Shown here piece by piece: positions 9,356 through 18,167 of a stretch of 64,000 nt of DNA. The stretch comes from Chloroflexota bacterium. Lineage in GTDB: Bacteria; Chloroflexota; Dehalococcoidia; Bin125. The stretch spans positions 62,001 to 126,000 of the forward strand of contig JAPOXK010000023.1 in NCBI GenBank assembly GCA_026707145.1, written 5' to 3'. Each line of letters opens with the position of its first letter. The stretch's first letter is position 1. The position numbers and the translations under genes are program-made. The notes under the pieces are model-generated. The model saw only the letters and a program-made list of their open reading frames with translations. It had not been told where the DNA came from and made no database searches.

Positions 9356-9669
9356 AGCGGGAGACTAGGTGAGGGATAGGCTCGCGGCCAGCGGCGCGCC
9401 GCTCTCGCTGCACTGGGCCAAGGCCGGCTGCGTGTGCCTGCCCACCCCGACCAAAACCCCTTGGGCCACGGCGATCCGGAAGCGACGCACGCGGTGGAGA
9501 CGATTGGAGACGACACGGACGCTGGTGCGGCGCATCGACGGGCAGGCGCTGGCGGGTGCAGCGAGACGGCGGGGGTACGGGCTCCCTTACTGAGGGGCAC
9601 TCCCTGGCGAACGGCCGGCGAACGCCGATCCCAGACTCCTGCTGATTCCGGTATGGTGCTGACTCCGGT
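9356..9669. other. Intergenic region between pth and the LRR metalloprotease
   Basis: About 310 bases separate two divergent genes. Several short overlapping ORFs occur on both strands, but none shows conserved motifs, a convincing ribosome binding site or a composition unlike the shadow frames. It probably holds the two divergent promoters. No clear -35/-10 pair was recognised. Confidence 0.4.
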
Positions 9670-12600
9670 ATGGTTCCGCGCTCAGCCCTCCAGGCCAGAT
9701 CTTCCCTGACGCGTATCGCCGTCGTAATCGCCCTCCTCATCGCCCTGGGGGTGGCCGAGTCGCCGGGTGTGCGTGCCCAGTCGGGGGCCGGTGCAGCGAC
9801 CACGACGGCGGTCGAGGTGACCGTCTGGCGGAGTATCTCCGACCCCGCGCAGCTGTACGTCAGCACCCGGCCCGCCGGCGGCCGCTGGCGCACGCTGAAT
9901 ACCCCCCTCGACCTGTCCATGCGCAGCGCCTCGGGCCGCTTCCACCAGAGCAACGCCGTCCGCGTCGCGGTGCCGCTGGGGCGTGGCGTCACGGCCACCG
10001 TGGAGGTGACGGTGTGGCGGTCGGTGGCAGACCCAGCGCTGCTCTACATCAGCACCCGGCCCGCCGGCGGCCGCTGGCGCACGCTGGACACCCCCCTCGA
10101 CCTGTCCATGCGCAGCGCCTCGGGCCGGTTCCACCAGAGCAGCGCCGTCCGCGTCGCGGTACCGGTGCCCGATCTCGTGATCGACCCGCCCACCGTCAGT
10201 GCGAGCCGCCTGATGCCAGGCCAGACTTTCGCGCTCTCCGTCACGGTGCGGAACCGGGGGACCGGCGCCGCGGGCGACGCCACCCTGATCTACTACCGGT
10301 CCGACGACGCGACCATCACGGCCGGCGATACCGAGGTGGGACGGGACCGGGTCGCCGGGCTCGCTGCCTCGTCGGGCGCGAGCGAGAAGTCCCTCCGTAC
10401 GCAGGCGCCCGCCGCGCCGGGCGTCTACTACTACGGTGCCTGTGTGACCGCGGTGGCCGGCGAGGCCGACCCCACCAACAACTGCTCCGTTAACGCCGTC
10501 CGCGTCGAGGTGCAGGCGCCCGATCTCGTGGTCGACCCGCCCACGGTCAGTGCGAGCCACCCCATGGCAGGCCAGGCCTTCGCGCTCTCCATCACGGTGC
10601 GGAACCGGGGGACCGGCACCGCGGGCCCCGCCACGCTGACCTACTACCGCTCCGACGACGCAACTATTACGACCGACGATACCGAGGTGGGACGGGACTG
10701 GGTCGCCGCGCTCGACACAGTGCCGGGCACGAGTGAGGAGTCCACCCGCACGCAAGCGCCCACCACGCCGGGCGCCTACTACTACGGTGCCTGTGTGGCC
10801 GCGGTGACGGGCGAGGCCAATACCACCAACAACTGCTCCGCAGCGGTGGCCGTCCCTGTTGCGGCCTTCAACCTCCAGCAGGTGTCGTGGGTCGCGGATG
10901 GCCTCACGAGCGAGGAGCGAAGGGCGCTGGGCCGCATCCGGTACCTCGCTCAAGTGGACCTGTCGATGTCATCGCAGCGGGTGGCAGGCGCGTCGTGGCT
11001 CGCCGACGGCGTGACCGCAGACGATCTGGGCATCATCAATAACCTAGAGAGCCTGGCTGGCAGCCACGCGGCGATCGCCGCCCAACTGGCGACCGTACCG
11101 GACCGGACCGGCCATCTCATCGGGGACGCTCTTCGCTCCGTGCTATGGATTCTCTCCATTGACCCGGACCGGTCGGAGCACCTGCAGCAGCAAGCGTGGT
11201 TCCGGGACGGGCTGACCGAAGAGGAAGCGGCGCTAATCGTCGTGCTGCGCAGTGCTTCTGACACGGAAGACGTCTTCCAAGACCTGCTGCGCGGCGGACA
11301 GGTGCAGTCGGAAACGATCACCCTGCCACTGGCGGGCGCGGTGGACCTGTACGCGGTCGGCCGGTCGAGTCTTGCCCTGGCGGGACAGCTCGAACGGATG
11401 CGGTTCGCGGCCGCGTCCCTGGAGGCGTTCCTGGAGACGCCCTGGCCCAAGTCGGCCACGATCGCGCTGGTGGAGCTGGAATCGGATTTGGGCTCTGATT
11501 TCGGTGGGTGGAATAGTGGCCATTCCGTGGTGGTGAAGCATCTCTCCAAGGGCGTGACGTACCACGAGTTAGCCCACTTCTATTTCGGTGCTGCTACAGG
11601 CGTCCGGACACCGGTTTGGCTCAGCGAGGGAGCAGCGGAATTCCTGGAGCTCCACACGCTCCGGTTGACCGGAGACATCGGCTCCGTTCGCGCCCTCTAT
11701 GCCGGTGACCGGGTTCGGATAGCCGAGGAGTGCGCTCCTCAAGGCTGGGCCACGGTCCAGGGGTGGAACGAAACCGGGGAGTGGTTTCATATCTGCCCGT
11801 ATTGGCTTGGGCGTCAGTTCTTGGCGGGCATGGAACGCACCCTGGGGCAGGCGGTGGTGGTGGCGGCGCTGCGGGAGCTGTTCGAGACCGGGCGGGGCAC
11901 CGCCAGGACCACGACGGAAGACGAGATCTACCAGGCCTTTCTCACGAACACACCGCCGTCCCAGCGCGAGGCGTTCCGCCTCTGGTACTCGTGCCTCCAC
12001 GGCCGGCCCATCCCCGGGTATACCACCCCCCCACCCCGCCCCCCCGTTGCACCCCAAAGCAGGGACGCGTTGGCCGCCCTCTACCATGCCACCAACGGCC
12101 CAGGCTGGCAGAGCAGTGAGCACTGGCTGAGCGATGCGCCCGTCGACCAATGGCACGGCGTCGGGGTTGACTGTGACGGCTCCGTCATTGCGCTGGACCT
12201 CACTGAAAACCAGCTCAGCGGGCCGATTCCACCGGAGTTGGGCCGCCTCACCAAACTCACTGGGCTGAGCCTCGCTGACAACCAGCTGAGCGAGCCGATC
12301 CCCCCCGCACTGGGCCGGCTCACCCACCTAACAGCGCTGGACCTTTCCAAAAACCAGTTGACCGGGCCCATCCCCCTCGCACTGGGTCGGCTCGCCAACT
12401 TGGAAGACCTTCGGCTCAGTAGCAACCAGTTGACCGGGCCGATCCCCCCCGCCCTGGGCCGGCTCGCCAACTTGGAAGACATTCGGCTCAGTAGCAACCA
12501 GTTGACCGGGCCGATCCCGCCTGACTTGGGCCGCCTCACCAAACTCACTGGGCTGGGCCTCGCTGACAACCAGCTGAGCGGGCCGATCCCGCCCGTCCTG

Positions 12601-13380
12601 GGCGGCCTCGCCAACTTGAGATGGCTGTACGTCGAAAGAAACCTGTTAACCGGCCAGATTCCTGCGGAACTGGGTGGCCTCTCCAAGCTGGATTCACTGG
12701 ACCTCTCTGGAAACCAACTCAGTGGGCCGATCCCCCCCGCCCTGGGCCGGCTCGCCCACCTGACAAACCTGGACCTCTGGGACAATCAGTTAAGCGGGCC
12801 GATCCCGCCCGTCCTGGGCGACCTCGCCAACCTGACAGGGCTGTACCTCTCTGGAAACCAGCTCAGCGGGCCGATCCCCCCTGCCCTGGGCCGGCTCGCC
12901 ACCCTGACTCGGCTGTCCCTCTGGGGCAATCAGCTGAGCGGGCCGATCCCCCCCGCCCTGGGCCGTCTCGCCCACCTGGAATACCTGTACCTCAATGAAA
13001 ACCAGCTCAATGGGCCGATCCCGCCTGCCCTGGGCGGCCTCGCCCACCTGACAGCGCTGTCCCTCTGGGACAATCAGCTGAGCGGGCCGATCCCCCCCGC
13101 CCTGGGCCGGCTCGCCCACCTGACAAACCTGAATCTCGGTAGAAACCGGCTCAGTGGGCCGATCCCCCCCGCCCTGAGCGGCCTCGCCAACCTGACATAC
13201 TTAAATCTCGGTGGAAACCAGCTCAATGGGCCGATCCCCCCCGAACTGGGCCGCCTCGCCCACCTGGAATACCTGTACCTCTTTGGAAATCAGCTGACGG
13301 GCTGCGTGCCCCAAGGCCTGATGGCGGCGGAGGATGACGACATCGATCACCTCGGGCTGGCGATCTGCGAAGACTCCTAA
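9670..13380 (+). CDS. Secreted gluzincin-type metalloprotease with CARDB-like and plant-type LRR domains
   Basis: The 1236-residue product starts with a signal peptide ending near GVRAQS. Residues ~45-170 are two near-identical 63-residue repeats (VEVTVWRS...). Residues ~170-395 are two 117-residue CARDB-like beta domains (VIDPPTVSAS, VRNRGTG). Then comes a region with HELAHFYFG (His632, Glu633, His636) and LSEGAAEFLE (Glu653). This HExxH plus downstream Glu arrangement is typical of gluzincin peptidases (Peptidase_MA-like). After a Pro-rich linker, an LRR cap (LYHATNGPGWQ...W...GV) leads into 16 leucine-rich repeats of 24 residues of the plant type (NQLSGPIPPALGRLAHL). The protein ends GCVPQGLMAAEDDD. 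It is presumably exported and surface-active, and host or polymer interaction is an inference. Confidence 0.9.
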   Translation: MVPRSALQARSSLTRIAVVIALLIALGVAESPGVRAQSGAGAATTTAVEVTVWRSISDPAQLYVSTRPAGGRWRTLNTPLDLSMRSASGRFHQSNAVRVAVPLGRGVTATVEVTVWRSVADPALLYISTRPAGGRWRTLDTPLDLSMRSASGRFHQSSAVRVAVPVPDLVIDPPTVSASRLMPGQTFALSVTVRNRGTGAAGDATLIYYRSDDATITAGDTEVGRDRVAGLAASSGASEKSLRTQAPAAPGVYYYGACVTAVAGEADPTNNCSVNAVRVEVQAPDLVVDPPTVSASHPMAGQAFALSITVRNRGTGTAGPATLTYYRSDDATITTDDTEVGRDWVAALDTVPGTSEESTRTQAPTTPGAYYYGACVAAVTGEANTTNNCSAAVAVPVAAFNLQQVSWVADGLTSEERRALGRIRYLAQVDLSMSSQRVAGASWLADGVTADDLGIINNLESLAGSHAAIAAQLATVPDRTGHLIGDALRSVLWILSIDPDRSEHLQQQAWFRDGLTEEEAALIVVLRSASDTEDVFQDLLRGGQVQSETITLPLAGAVDLYAVGRSSLALAGQLERMRFAAASLEAFLETPWPKSATIALVELESDLGSDFGGWNSGHSVVVKHLSKGVTYHELAHFYFGAATGVRTPVWLSEGAAEFLELHTLRLTGDIGSVRALYAGDRVRIAEECAPQGWATVQGWNETGEWFHICPYWLGRQFLAGMERTLGQAVVVAALRELFETGRGTARTTTEDEIYQAFLTNTPPSQREAFRLWYSCLHGRPIPGYTTPPPRPPVAPQSRDALAALYHATNGPGWQSSEHWLSDAPVDQWHGVGVDCDGSVIALDLTENQLSGPIPPELGRLTKLTGLSLADNQLSEPIPPALGRLTHLTALDLSKNQLTGPIPLALGRLANLEDLRLSSNQLTGPIPPALGRLANLEDIRLSSNQLTGPIPPDLGRLTKLTGLGLADNQLSGPIPPVLGGLANLRWLYVERNLLTGQIPAELGGLSKLDSLDLSGNQLSGPIPPALGRLAHLTNLDLWDNQLSGPIPPVLGDLANLTGLYLSGNQLSGPIPPALGRLATLTRLSLWGNQLSGPIPPALGRLAHLEYLYLNENQLNGPIPPALGGLAHLTALSLWDNQLSGPIPPALGRLAHLTNLNLGRNRLSGPIPPALSGLANLTYLNLGGNQLNGPIPPELGRLAHLEYLYLFGNQLTGCVPQGLMAAEDDDIDHLGLAICEDS
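9814..10168 (+). repeat. Tandem 189-bp coding repeat
   Basis: The segment starting GAGGTGACCGTCTGG recurs 189 bases later (GAGGTGACGGTGTGG). Long stretches are nearly identical at DNA level, for example the tract encoding PAGGRWRTL and the tract encoding RSASGRFHQS. The near identity at synonymous sites points to a recent or gene-conversion-maintained duplication within the metalloprotease gene. Confidence 0.85.
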
Positions 13381-13579
13381 TCGCCGGCAAAGAGGAGGAC
13401 GCAGACCGACTGCAGGCACGTGCTATAGCCGTGCGGAGGCGCCGCACCAGCTCGCCCACACCGAGCATCGCAACGGACGCGACGGACCACTTGTCCGGGG
13501 TGAGTCCCGCCGACTTGAATCTCTTGCGGTCACCGTCTGGGCGGCTGGGTGAGTTGGGCGCGAGGGCGGCGGCGGTGGC

Positions 13580-14773
13580 TTAAACCGTGCTGGGAGTGGC
13601 GGGCGCGCCCGCGCGCAGCGCCGACACGATGCGCGCCAACTCGGTGAAGATGCGGTCGACATCGGCCGGCGTGTTGGTGAGGCCGAAGGAGCAGCGCAAG
13701 CTGCCGGCGGCTTGGTCTTGGTCGATGCCCATGGCGAGCAGGACGTGGCTGGGCTCCCAAGAGGCGGTGGTGCAGGCGCTGCCGCTGGAGGCGTCGATGC
13801 CGGCGCTGTCGAGCGCTTCGAGCAGCGCTTGGCCGTCGATGCCGTCGAAGCGGATGTTGGCGTTGTTCGGGAGGCGATCGCTGGCGGGGCCGTTGCGCAC
13901 GGCGCCGGGGATCTCGTCCAGGGCGCGACGGAGCAGACGATCGCGCAAGGCGGAGGTGTGGCGGACGAAGTCCGCGCGTTCGGTCTCCGCGAGGTCGAGG
14001 GCGGCGCCCAGACCCACGATGCCCGCGACGTTCTCCGTCCCGGCGCGGCGGTTGCGCTCCTGCCCGCCGCCGGTCTGTTGCGGGAGGAAGGGGGTGCCGC
14101 GCCGAAGGTAGAGGAGACCGGCGCCCTTGGGCCCGCCGAACTTATGCGCGGAGAGGCTGAGCAAGTCGACATCCAAGGCCTGGACGTCGAGTGGGAGTTG
14201 GCCGGGCGCCTGGACGGCGTCGGTGTGAAGGGGAATGCGGCGGTCCAAGGCGGCGCCTCGCCGGCGGACGGCTTGGGCGATCTCGGCGATGGGCTGCAGG
14301 GTGCCCACCTCGTTGTTGGCGAGCATGACGTTGACGAGCGCGGTGTCCGGATCCATGGCGCGGACGACGGCGCTGGGGCTGACCATGCCTTCGGCGTCGA
14401 CGGGAACGTGGGCGATCTCGAAGCCGAAGCGCTCCAGATAATCGCAGGTGTGCAAGGCGGCGTGATGCTCAATGGGCGTGGTGACGATGCGGTGCCCCGC
14501 CCCGGCCAGCCGCTGCGCGAAGGCAACGCCCTTGAGAGCGCTGTTGATGGACTCCGAGCCGCCGCTGGTGAAGATCAGCTCGCCGGGCCGGGCGTTGAGC
14601 ACGGCGGCTGCCAGCGCGCGCGCGTCGTCGACGGCGGTCGCGGCGGTGCGTCCGAGCGCGTGGAGGCTGCTGGGGTTCCCGAAGCGCTCGCTGGCAAAGG
14701 GCGCCATGGCCGCAGCCACTTGCGGGCGGACGGCGGTGGTCGCTGCGTGGTCGACGTAGATGCGGTTCCTCAT
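13580..14773 (-). CDS. Cysteine desulfurase (NifS/IscS family), first copy
   Basis: This PLP enzyme converts cysteine to alanine and a protein-bound persulfide for Fe-S or thio-cofactor assembly. The ATG at 14773 (MRNRIYVDHAATTAVRPQV) was chosen over 14932 because the family begins there and GAAGAGGCGAG precedes it. The upstream extension is composition noise. Visible signatures are TSGGSESINSALKG, the PLP lysine in LSAHKFGGPKG, GGGQERNRRAGTENVAG, and the active-site Cys in SGSACTTASWEPSHVL. A second desulfurase lies at 33848-35017. This copy stands apart from Fe-S scaffold genes, so its sulfur acceptor is unknown. Confidence 0.93.
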   Translation of the reverse strand: MRNRIYVDHAATTAVRPQVAAAMAPFASERFGNPSSLHALGRTAATAVDDARALAAAVLNARPGELIFTSGGSESINSALKGVAFAQRLAGAGHRIVTTPIEHHAALHTCDYLERFGFEIAHVPVDAEGMVSPSAVVRAMDPDTALVNVMLANNEVGTLQPIAEIAQAVRRRGAALDRRIPLHTDAVQAPGQLPLDVQALDVDLLSLSAHKFGGPKGAGLLYLRRGTPFLPQQTGGGQERNRRAGTENVAGIVGLGAALDLAETERADFVRHTSALRDRLLRRALDEIPGAVRNGPASDRLPNNANIRFDGIDGQALLEALDSAGIDASSGSACTTASWEPSHVLLAMGIDQDQAAGSLRCSFGLTNTPADVDRIFTELARIVSALRAGAPATPSTV

Positions 14774-14867
14774 TCGGCTCGCCTCTTCGCACGCTCCCAG
14801 TCGCCGGGCGGCTTCGTTTCGGGTCCCCCGTTCGGTGCGCGCGCTGGCGCGCGACGATCGCAGGGAC

Positions 14868-16334
14868 TCAAGACTCGGCTCGCGCCGCCTGGAAGGCGAT
14901 CGCTTTCGCCAAGGCCGTGGCGGCGCGGGCAAAGGTGGGGTAGGTCGCGACGCCGCGCTGTTGGAGGGCGTCGCGCACGTCAGCGGCTTTCGCCTCGACG
15001 TGGCCGGGGTAGATGATCACGGCGAAGGTTTTCGTGCTTGCTCGGTTGAAGGCGGCCACCGTATCCAAGAGCTCTTCGAGCAGCGCAGGGTCCCTGGCCC
15101 AGCGGCCGTGCATGATGTAGGCGGACACCTCAAAGGCAATGGCGTCGATCTTGGGATCCTCGTTGAGGATGTCGAGAACGCGGCGCACGGCGGTCGCGTC
15201 GTAGAGGACGGTGTTGACGAGATCGAGAGGATTCTCGGCCGAGCCGCCGATGACGTTGACGAACTCGCGGAGACGGGCGCTGGAGGCGGCGCTGAAGAGG
15301 GGGATTTCGAAGCCGGCCTTGGCGAAGTCATCGGCGATGACGACCGACTGCCCACCGGTCATGGCGGCCAGGGCGATGCGGCGGCCGGTCGTGGGGCGCG
15401 GACGGCGCAGCGCCTTCACGACGTCGAGCATTTCGTCCAAGCTATCGACCGGGATGGCGCCGGCCTGTTTGACGAGGGCGTTCCAAACACGGCTGTTGGT
15501 CGTGAGGGAGGCCGTATGGGAGAGGGTGGCCCGCTTCCCGACTTCGGTTTGGCCGCCCTTCCATACGACGACGGGCTTGCGCCGTGCGACATCCCGGAGG
15601 ACGCGGGCGAAACGGGGACCGTCGCGGACGCCCTCAATGTACATGCCGATGACCGCGGTGGTGTCGTCGTCGGCGAAATAGTCGAGGTAGTCGGCGGCCT
15701 CCAAGACGGCGCCGTTGCCGAACGAGACGAGCGTGCTGCAGTACAACCCGTGGAGGGCTGCTCCCAGGCTGAAGTTCAGGCCGTGGGTGCCGCTCTGGGA
15801 GATGAAAGCGATGTCGCCGCCGGCCTGGACGGGCTGGTCGGTGCTGAAGCAGACACCCAAGCGGGGAATGTGCAGGCCCATGCAGTTGGGACCGATGAGA
15901 GGGAGACGGGCGTCGCGGGCGAGCTGGATGAGTTCGTGCTCGAGCTGCTTGCCCTGATCATCGCCGTGCTCGCTGAAGCCCGAAGTGAAGAGGGCGATTC
16001 CCCCCGCGCCGACGGCGATGCAGTCGCGGACGATATGGGGAGTAACCGTGCGAGGGGCGGCGCAGACGACGAAGTCGATGGGCTCGGGGATGTCCGCGAG
16101 GGCGGGAAAATTCTTGATGCCGAGCTCTTCGATGCCGGGGATCTCCCGTTCGTCGACCTGGACGGAGTAGAGGGAGCCGGTGAAAGGCTTGAGGCTCTTG
16201 AGCCAGCTGTAGTTTCGGACCTGCTTGTCGCCCACAACGGCGATGCAGCGTGGGTTCAACACGCGCGCCAGGCGCTGCCGCAGTTCGGTCTGGACGGCGT
16301 CGTGCGTTGCGTTGGCTTCGCTGGCGGTTGTCAC
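14868..16334 (-). CDS. Acyl-CoA synthetase (NDP-forming), alpha subunit
   Basis: NDP-forming acyl-CoA synthetases convert acyl-CoA to acid plus NTP, or the reverse. The alpha subunit carries the CoA-binding and succinyl-CoA-ligase-like domains. Visible features are a Rossmann-type CoA domain (VLNPRCIAVVGDKQV), GPNCMGLHIP, ISQSGTHGLNFS, and the phosphohistidine region LSHTASL. The GTG at 16334 overlaps the stop of the beta gene as GTGA and is preferred over the 16382 start in the ORF track. Length is 488 residues. The pair is translationally coupled, beta first. The substrate cannot be read from the sequence. Confidence 0.88.
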   Translation of the reverse strand: MTTASEANATHDAVQTELRQRLARVLNPRCIAVVGDKQVRNYSWLKSLKPFTGSLYSVQVDEREIPGIEELGIKNFPALADIPEPIDFVVCAAPRTVTPHIVRDCIAVGAGGIALFTSGFSEHGDDQGKQLEHELIQLARDARLPLIGPNCMGLHIPRLGVCFSTDQPVQAGGDIAFISQSGTHGLNFSLGAALHGLYCSTLVSFGNGAVLEAADYLDYFADDDTTAVIGMYIEGVRDGPRFARVLRDVARRKPVVVWKGGQTEVGKRATLSHTASLTTNSRVWNALVKQAGAIPVDSLDEMLDVVKALRRPRPTTGRRIALAAMTGGQSVVIADDFAKAGFEIPLFSAASSARLREFVNVIGGSAENPLDLVNTVLYDATAVRRVLDILNEDPKIDAIAFEVSAYIMHGRWARDPALLEELLDTVAAFNRASTKTFAVIIYPGHVEAKAADVRDALQQRGVATYPTFARAATALAKAIAFQAARAES

Positions 16335-17029
16335 TGGGAGTGCTCGTTCTCGATCAGCACGATACGGGCGTCGACCGCGCACGCGCCCTCGGGGCCGGCG
16401 ATGATCGGGTTCAGGTCGAGTTCGGCGATGTCGGGATTGGCGACGGCGAAGCGGGAGACGGCGAGGAGGATCGCCTCGATGGCGGCGAGGTCCGCGGGCG
16501 GGGCGCCGCGGTAGCCCTGGAGCAGAGGGAAGCCTTTGATCTCGTGGATCATCGCGGCGGCATCGGACGGGGTCAGGGGAACGAGGCGGAGCGCGACATC
16601 TTCCAGCACTTCAACCAAGACGCCACCCAGGCCCACCATCACGACGGGTCCGAATTGGGGATCGCGCGCGAGTCCGACCACGAGTTCGACGCCTGGAGCG
16701 GCCATCGGTTGGACGGAGACGCCCTCGAGGGCGGCGAGATGGCTGGTGGCGGCGCGGATCTCGTCATAGGCGGCGCGAACCGCTGCCGCGTCCGGGAGGT
16801 TAAGGACAACGCCGCCGTGGTCGCTTTTGTGGGAGATGGCGGAGGCGACGACTTTGAGTGCGACGGGGAAGCCGAGGGCAGCAGCGAGCGCGGCGGCGTG
16901 ACTCGGGCTCGTGGCAAGCTCGGTAGGAATGGTGGGGAGACCAGCGGCCGCGAGGATCTGTTTCGATTCGACCTCGTTGAGCACGGTGCGGCCCTCCGCC
17001 CGCGCTTGATCCAGAAGGGCCTCACTCAT
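16331..17029 (-). CDS. Acyl-CoA synthetase (NDP-forming), beta (ATP-grasp) subunit
   Basis: This is the ATP-grasp partner of the alpha subunit that follows. The start is placed at the second ATG of ATGATG (MSEALLDQARAEGR), 7 bases after GGAG. The ATG at 17032 is nearly equivalent. Family features are VLNEVESKQILAAAGLP, PVALKVVASAISHKSDHGGV, MVGLGGVLVEVLEDVALRL and LDLNPIIAGPEG near the C-terminus. The 232-residue length matches stand-alone beta subunits. The gene ends in a 4-base overlap with the alpha gene. Confidence 0.88.
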   Translation of the reverse strand: MSEALLDQARAEGRTVLNEVESKQILAAAGLPTIPTELATSPSHAAALAAALGFPVALKVVASAISHKSDHGGVVLNLPDAAAVRAAYDEIRAATSHLAALEGVSVQPMAAPGVELVVGLARDPQFGPVVMVGLGGVLVEVLEDVALRLVPLTPSDAAAMIHEIKGFPLLQGYRGAPPADLAAIEAILLAVSRFAVANPDIAELDLNPIIAGPEGACAVDARIVLIENEHSQ

Positions 17030-17123
17030 CATTTTCTCCGGCAACGCGCTGTGTGGCTGCAATCCAGGGCGAGTTGAGGCTAGCCGAGCGAGCGTGGCGT
17101 GGTCGATTAGGTAGGATCCCAGG

Positions 17124-17151
17124 GAGCGACCGAGACTTTACTAGTTATACT
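17124..17151 (+). promoter_or_regulatory. Candidate promoter for the small HTH gene
   Basis: An AT-rich island with TATACT at 17146-17151 lies 20-26 bases before the two possible ATG starts of the HTH gene. No good -35 element was found, so a short leader or an extended -10 type promoter is inferred. Confidence 0.4.
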
Positions 17152-17170
17152 CTTGCCGGTATTATTACAT

Positions 17171-17416
17171 ATGCAGATGAGCGATAGAGATGGAGCGGTC
17201 GTGGGCGAGGCGCCGTTCGAGAATTACCTGGATCTGGTTGAAGCCGCGCGGGAGTTGTCGGTGCATCCGCAGAGTTTGCGGCGCCTGATCAAGCAGAAAA
17301 AGGTGCCGGCGACCTTGTTCGCGGGGAAGTATTTGATCGAGCGCGACAAGCTCGAGATGTTCAAGGCGAACTATGATCCGCGGCCCGGCCGCAAGCCGCT
17401 GTGGCGGCTGTTGTAA
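17171..17416 (+). CDS. Small helix-turn-helix (excisionase/MerR-like) protein
   Basis: The product has about 81 residues. The ORF track starts at a TTG at 17153, but the ATG at 17171 (MQMSDRDG) or 17177 is more likely and lies just after a TATACT element. The core LDLVEAARELSVHPQSLRRLIKQKKVPATLFAGKYLIE is a typical excisionase/MerR-type winged HTH that binds DNA. The C-terminal tail is basic. It sits alone between convergent pyrE and the divergent acyl-CoA synthetase pair. It could be a transcription regulator, and no phage integrase is nearby to support an excisionase role. Confidence 0.75.
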   Translation: MQMSDRDGAVVGEAPFENYLDLVEAARELSVHPQSLRRLIKQKKVPATLFAGKYLIERDKLEMFKANYDPRPGRKPLWRLL

Positions 17417-17437
17417 ACGCGCCGCTTTCCCGACCCC

Positions 17438-18085
17438 TCAGTACTCGTTGGTGCGCTGGATGTAGGCCATGCAGCGGGCGTACTGCGCCTCGGTGATGCG
17501 GTTGGATGATTCGAGATAGTTGAGCAGCATTTCGAGGGTGAGCAGGGCGTGCAGCTGGATGCCGACGGCCTTTAAGCGCTGCTGGCCCCCGGCTTGGCGG
17601 TCGAGGAGGGCGACGGCGTCGTGAACCATGAGGCCGGCGGAGCGGAGGGTCTCGGCGGTGGCGAGCATGCTGGTGCCGCCGGTGATGAGGTCGTCCACGA
17701 TGAGCGCGGTCTGGCCGGGGAAGTATGATCCCTCGATCTCTTCGTAGCGCTCTGTGCCGGCGCGTGGATGGGGATAGATGAGCGGGAGGTCGGCGACGAG
17801 GGCGTAGGCGGTCGCGATGTGGAGGCCGCCGATAGGAACGCCGGCGACGAGTTCGAAGGGGGCCATGGCGGGGCGCAACATGCCGCTGAGGGTGCGGGTG
17901 TGCTCGCGGATGAGCTGACCGACCGCGCGCAGGGCACGCGGGTTGCTGACGATGCGTCTGACGTTGACCCAGATCGGGGAGTCGGTGGTGGAGCCGACGT
18001 TGAACTTCCCAAACTCGACGGCACCCGAATCCCAAAGGATGCGGGCGAGCCATAGGTTGCCGGGGTCACTGCTACTGGCGTGCAT
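17438..18085 (-). CDS. pyrE: Orotate phosphoribosyltransferase
   Basis: This enzyme forms OMP from orotate and PRPP in de novo pyrimidine synthesis. The 215-residue product has the PRPP-binding signature TALIVDDLITGGTS near residue 130. The N-terminal segment FGKFNVGSTTDSPIWVNVR and LVAGVPIGGLHIATAYALV fit the family. The rest of the pyrimidine pathway is not in this window. The gene ends 21 bases from the convergent HTH gene. Confidence 0.9.
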   Translation of the reverse strand: MHASSSDPGNLWLARILWDSGAVEFGKFNVGSTTDSPIWVNVRRIVSNPRALRAVGQLIREHTRTLSGMLRPAMAPFELVAGVPIGGLHIATAYALVADLPLIYPHPRAGTERYEEIEGSYFPGQTALIVDDLITGGTSMLATAETLRSAGLMVHDAVALLDRQAGGQQRLKAVGIQLHALLTLEMLLNYLESSNRITEAQYARCMAYIQRTNEY

Positions 18086-18167
18086 CCGCTGCCGAAGGGA
18101 CCGTCGACGGAGTCACGAACTCGGTGTTTGGTGCTGGTCGCATCCTAGGCGGAGGCTTAAAACAGCG

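Noticed and set aside
17171-17416. Excisionase of an integrated phage
   Set aside because: Only the HTH type matches. No integrase, attachment repeat or phage gene is nearby.
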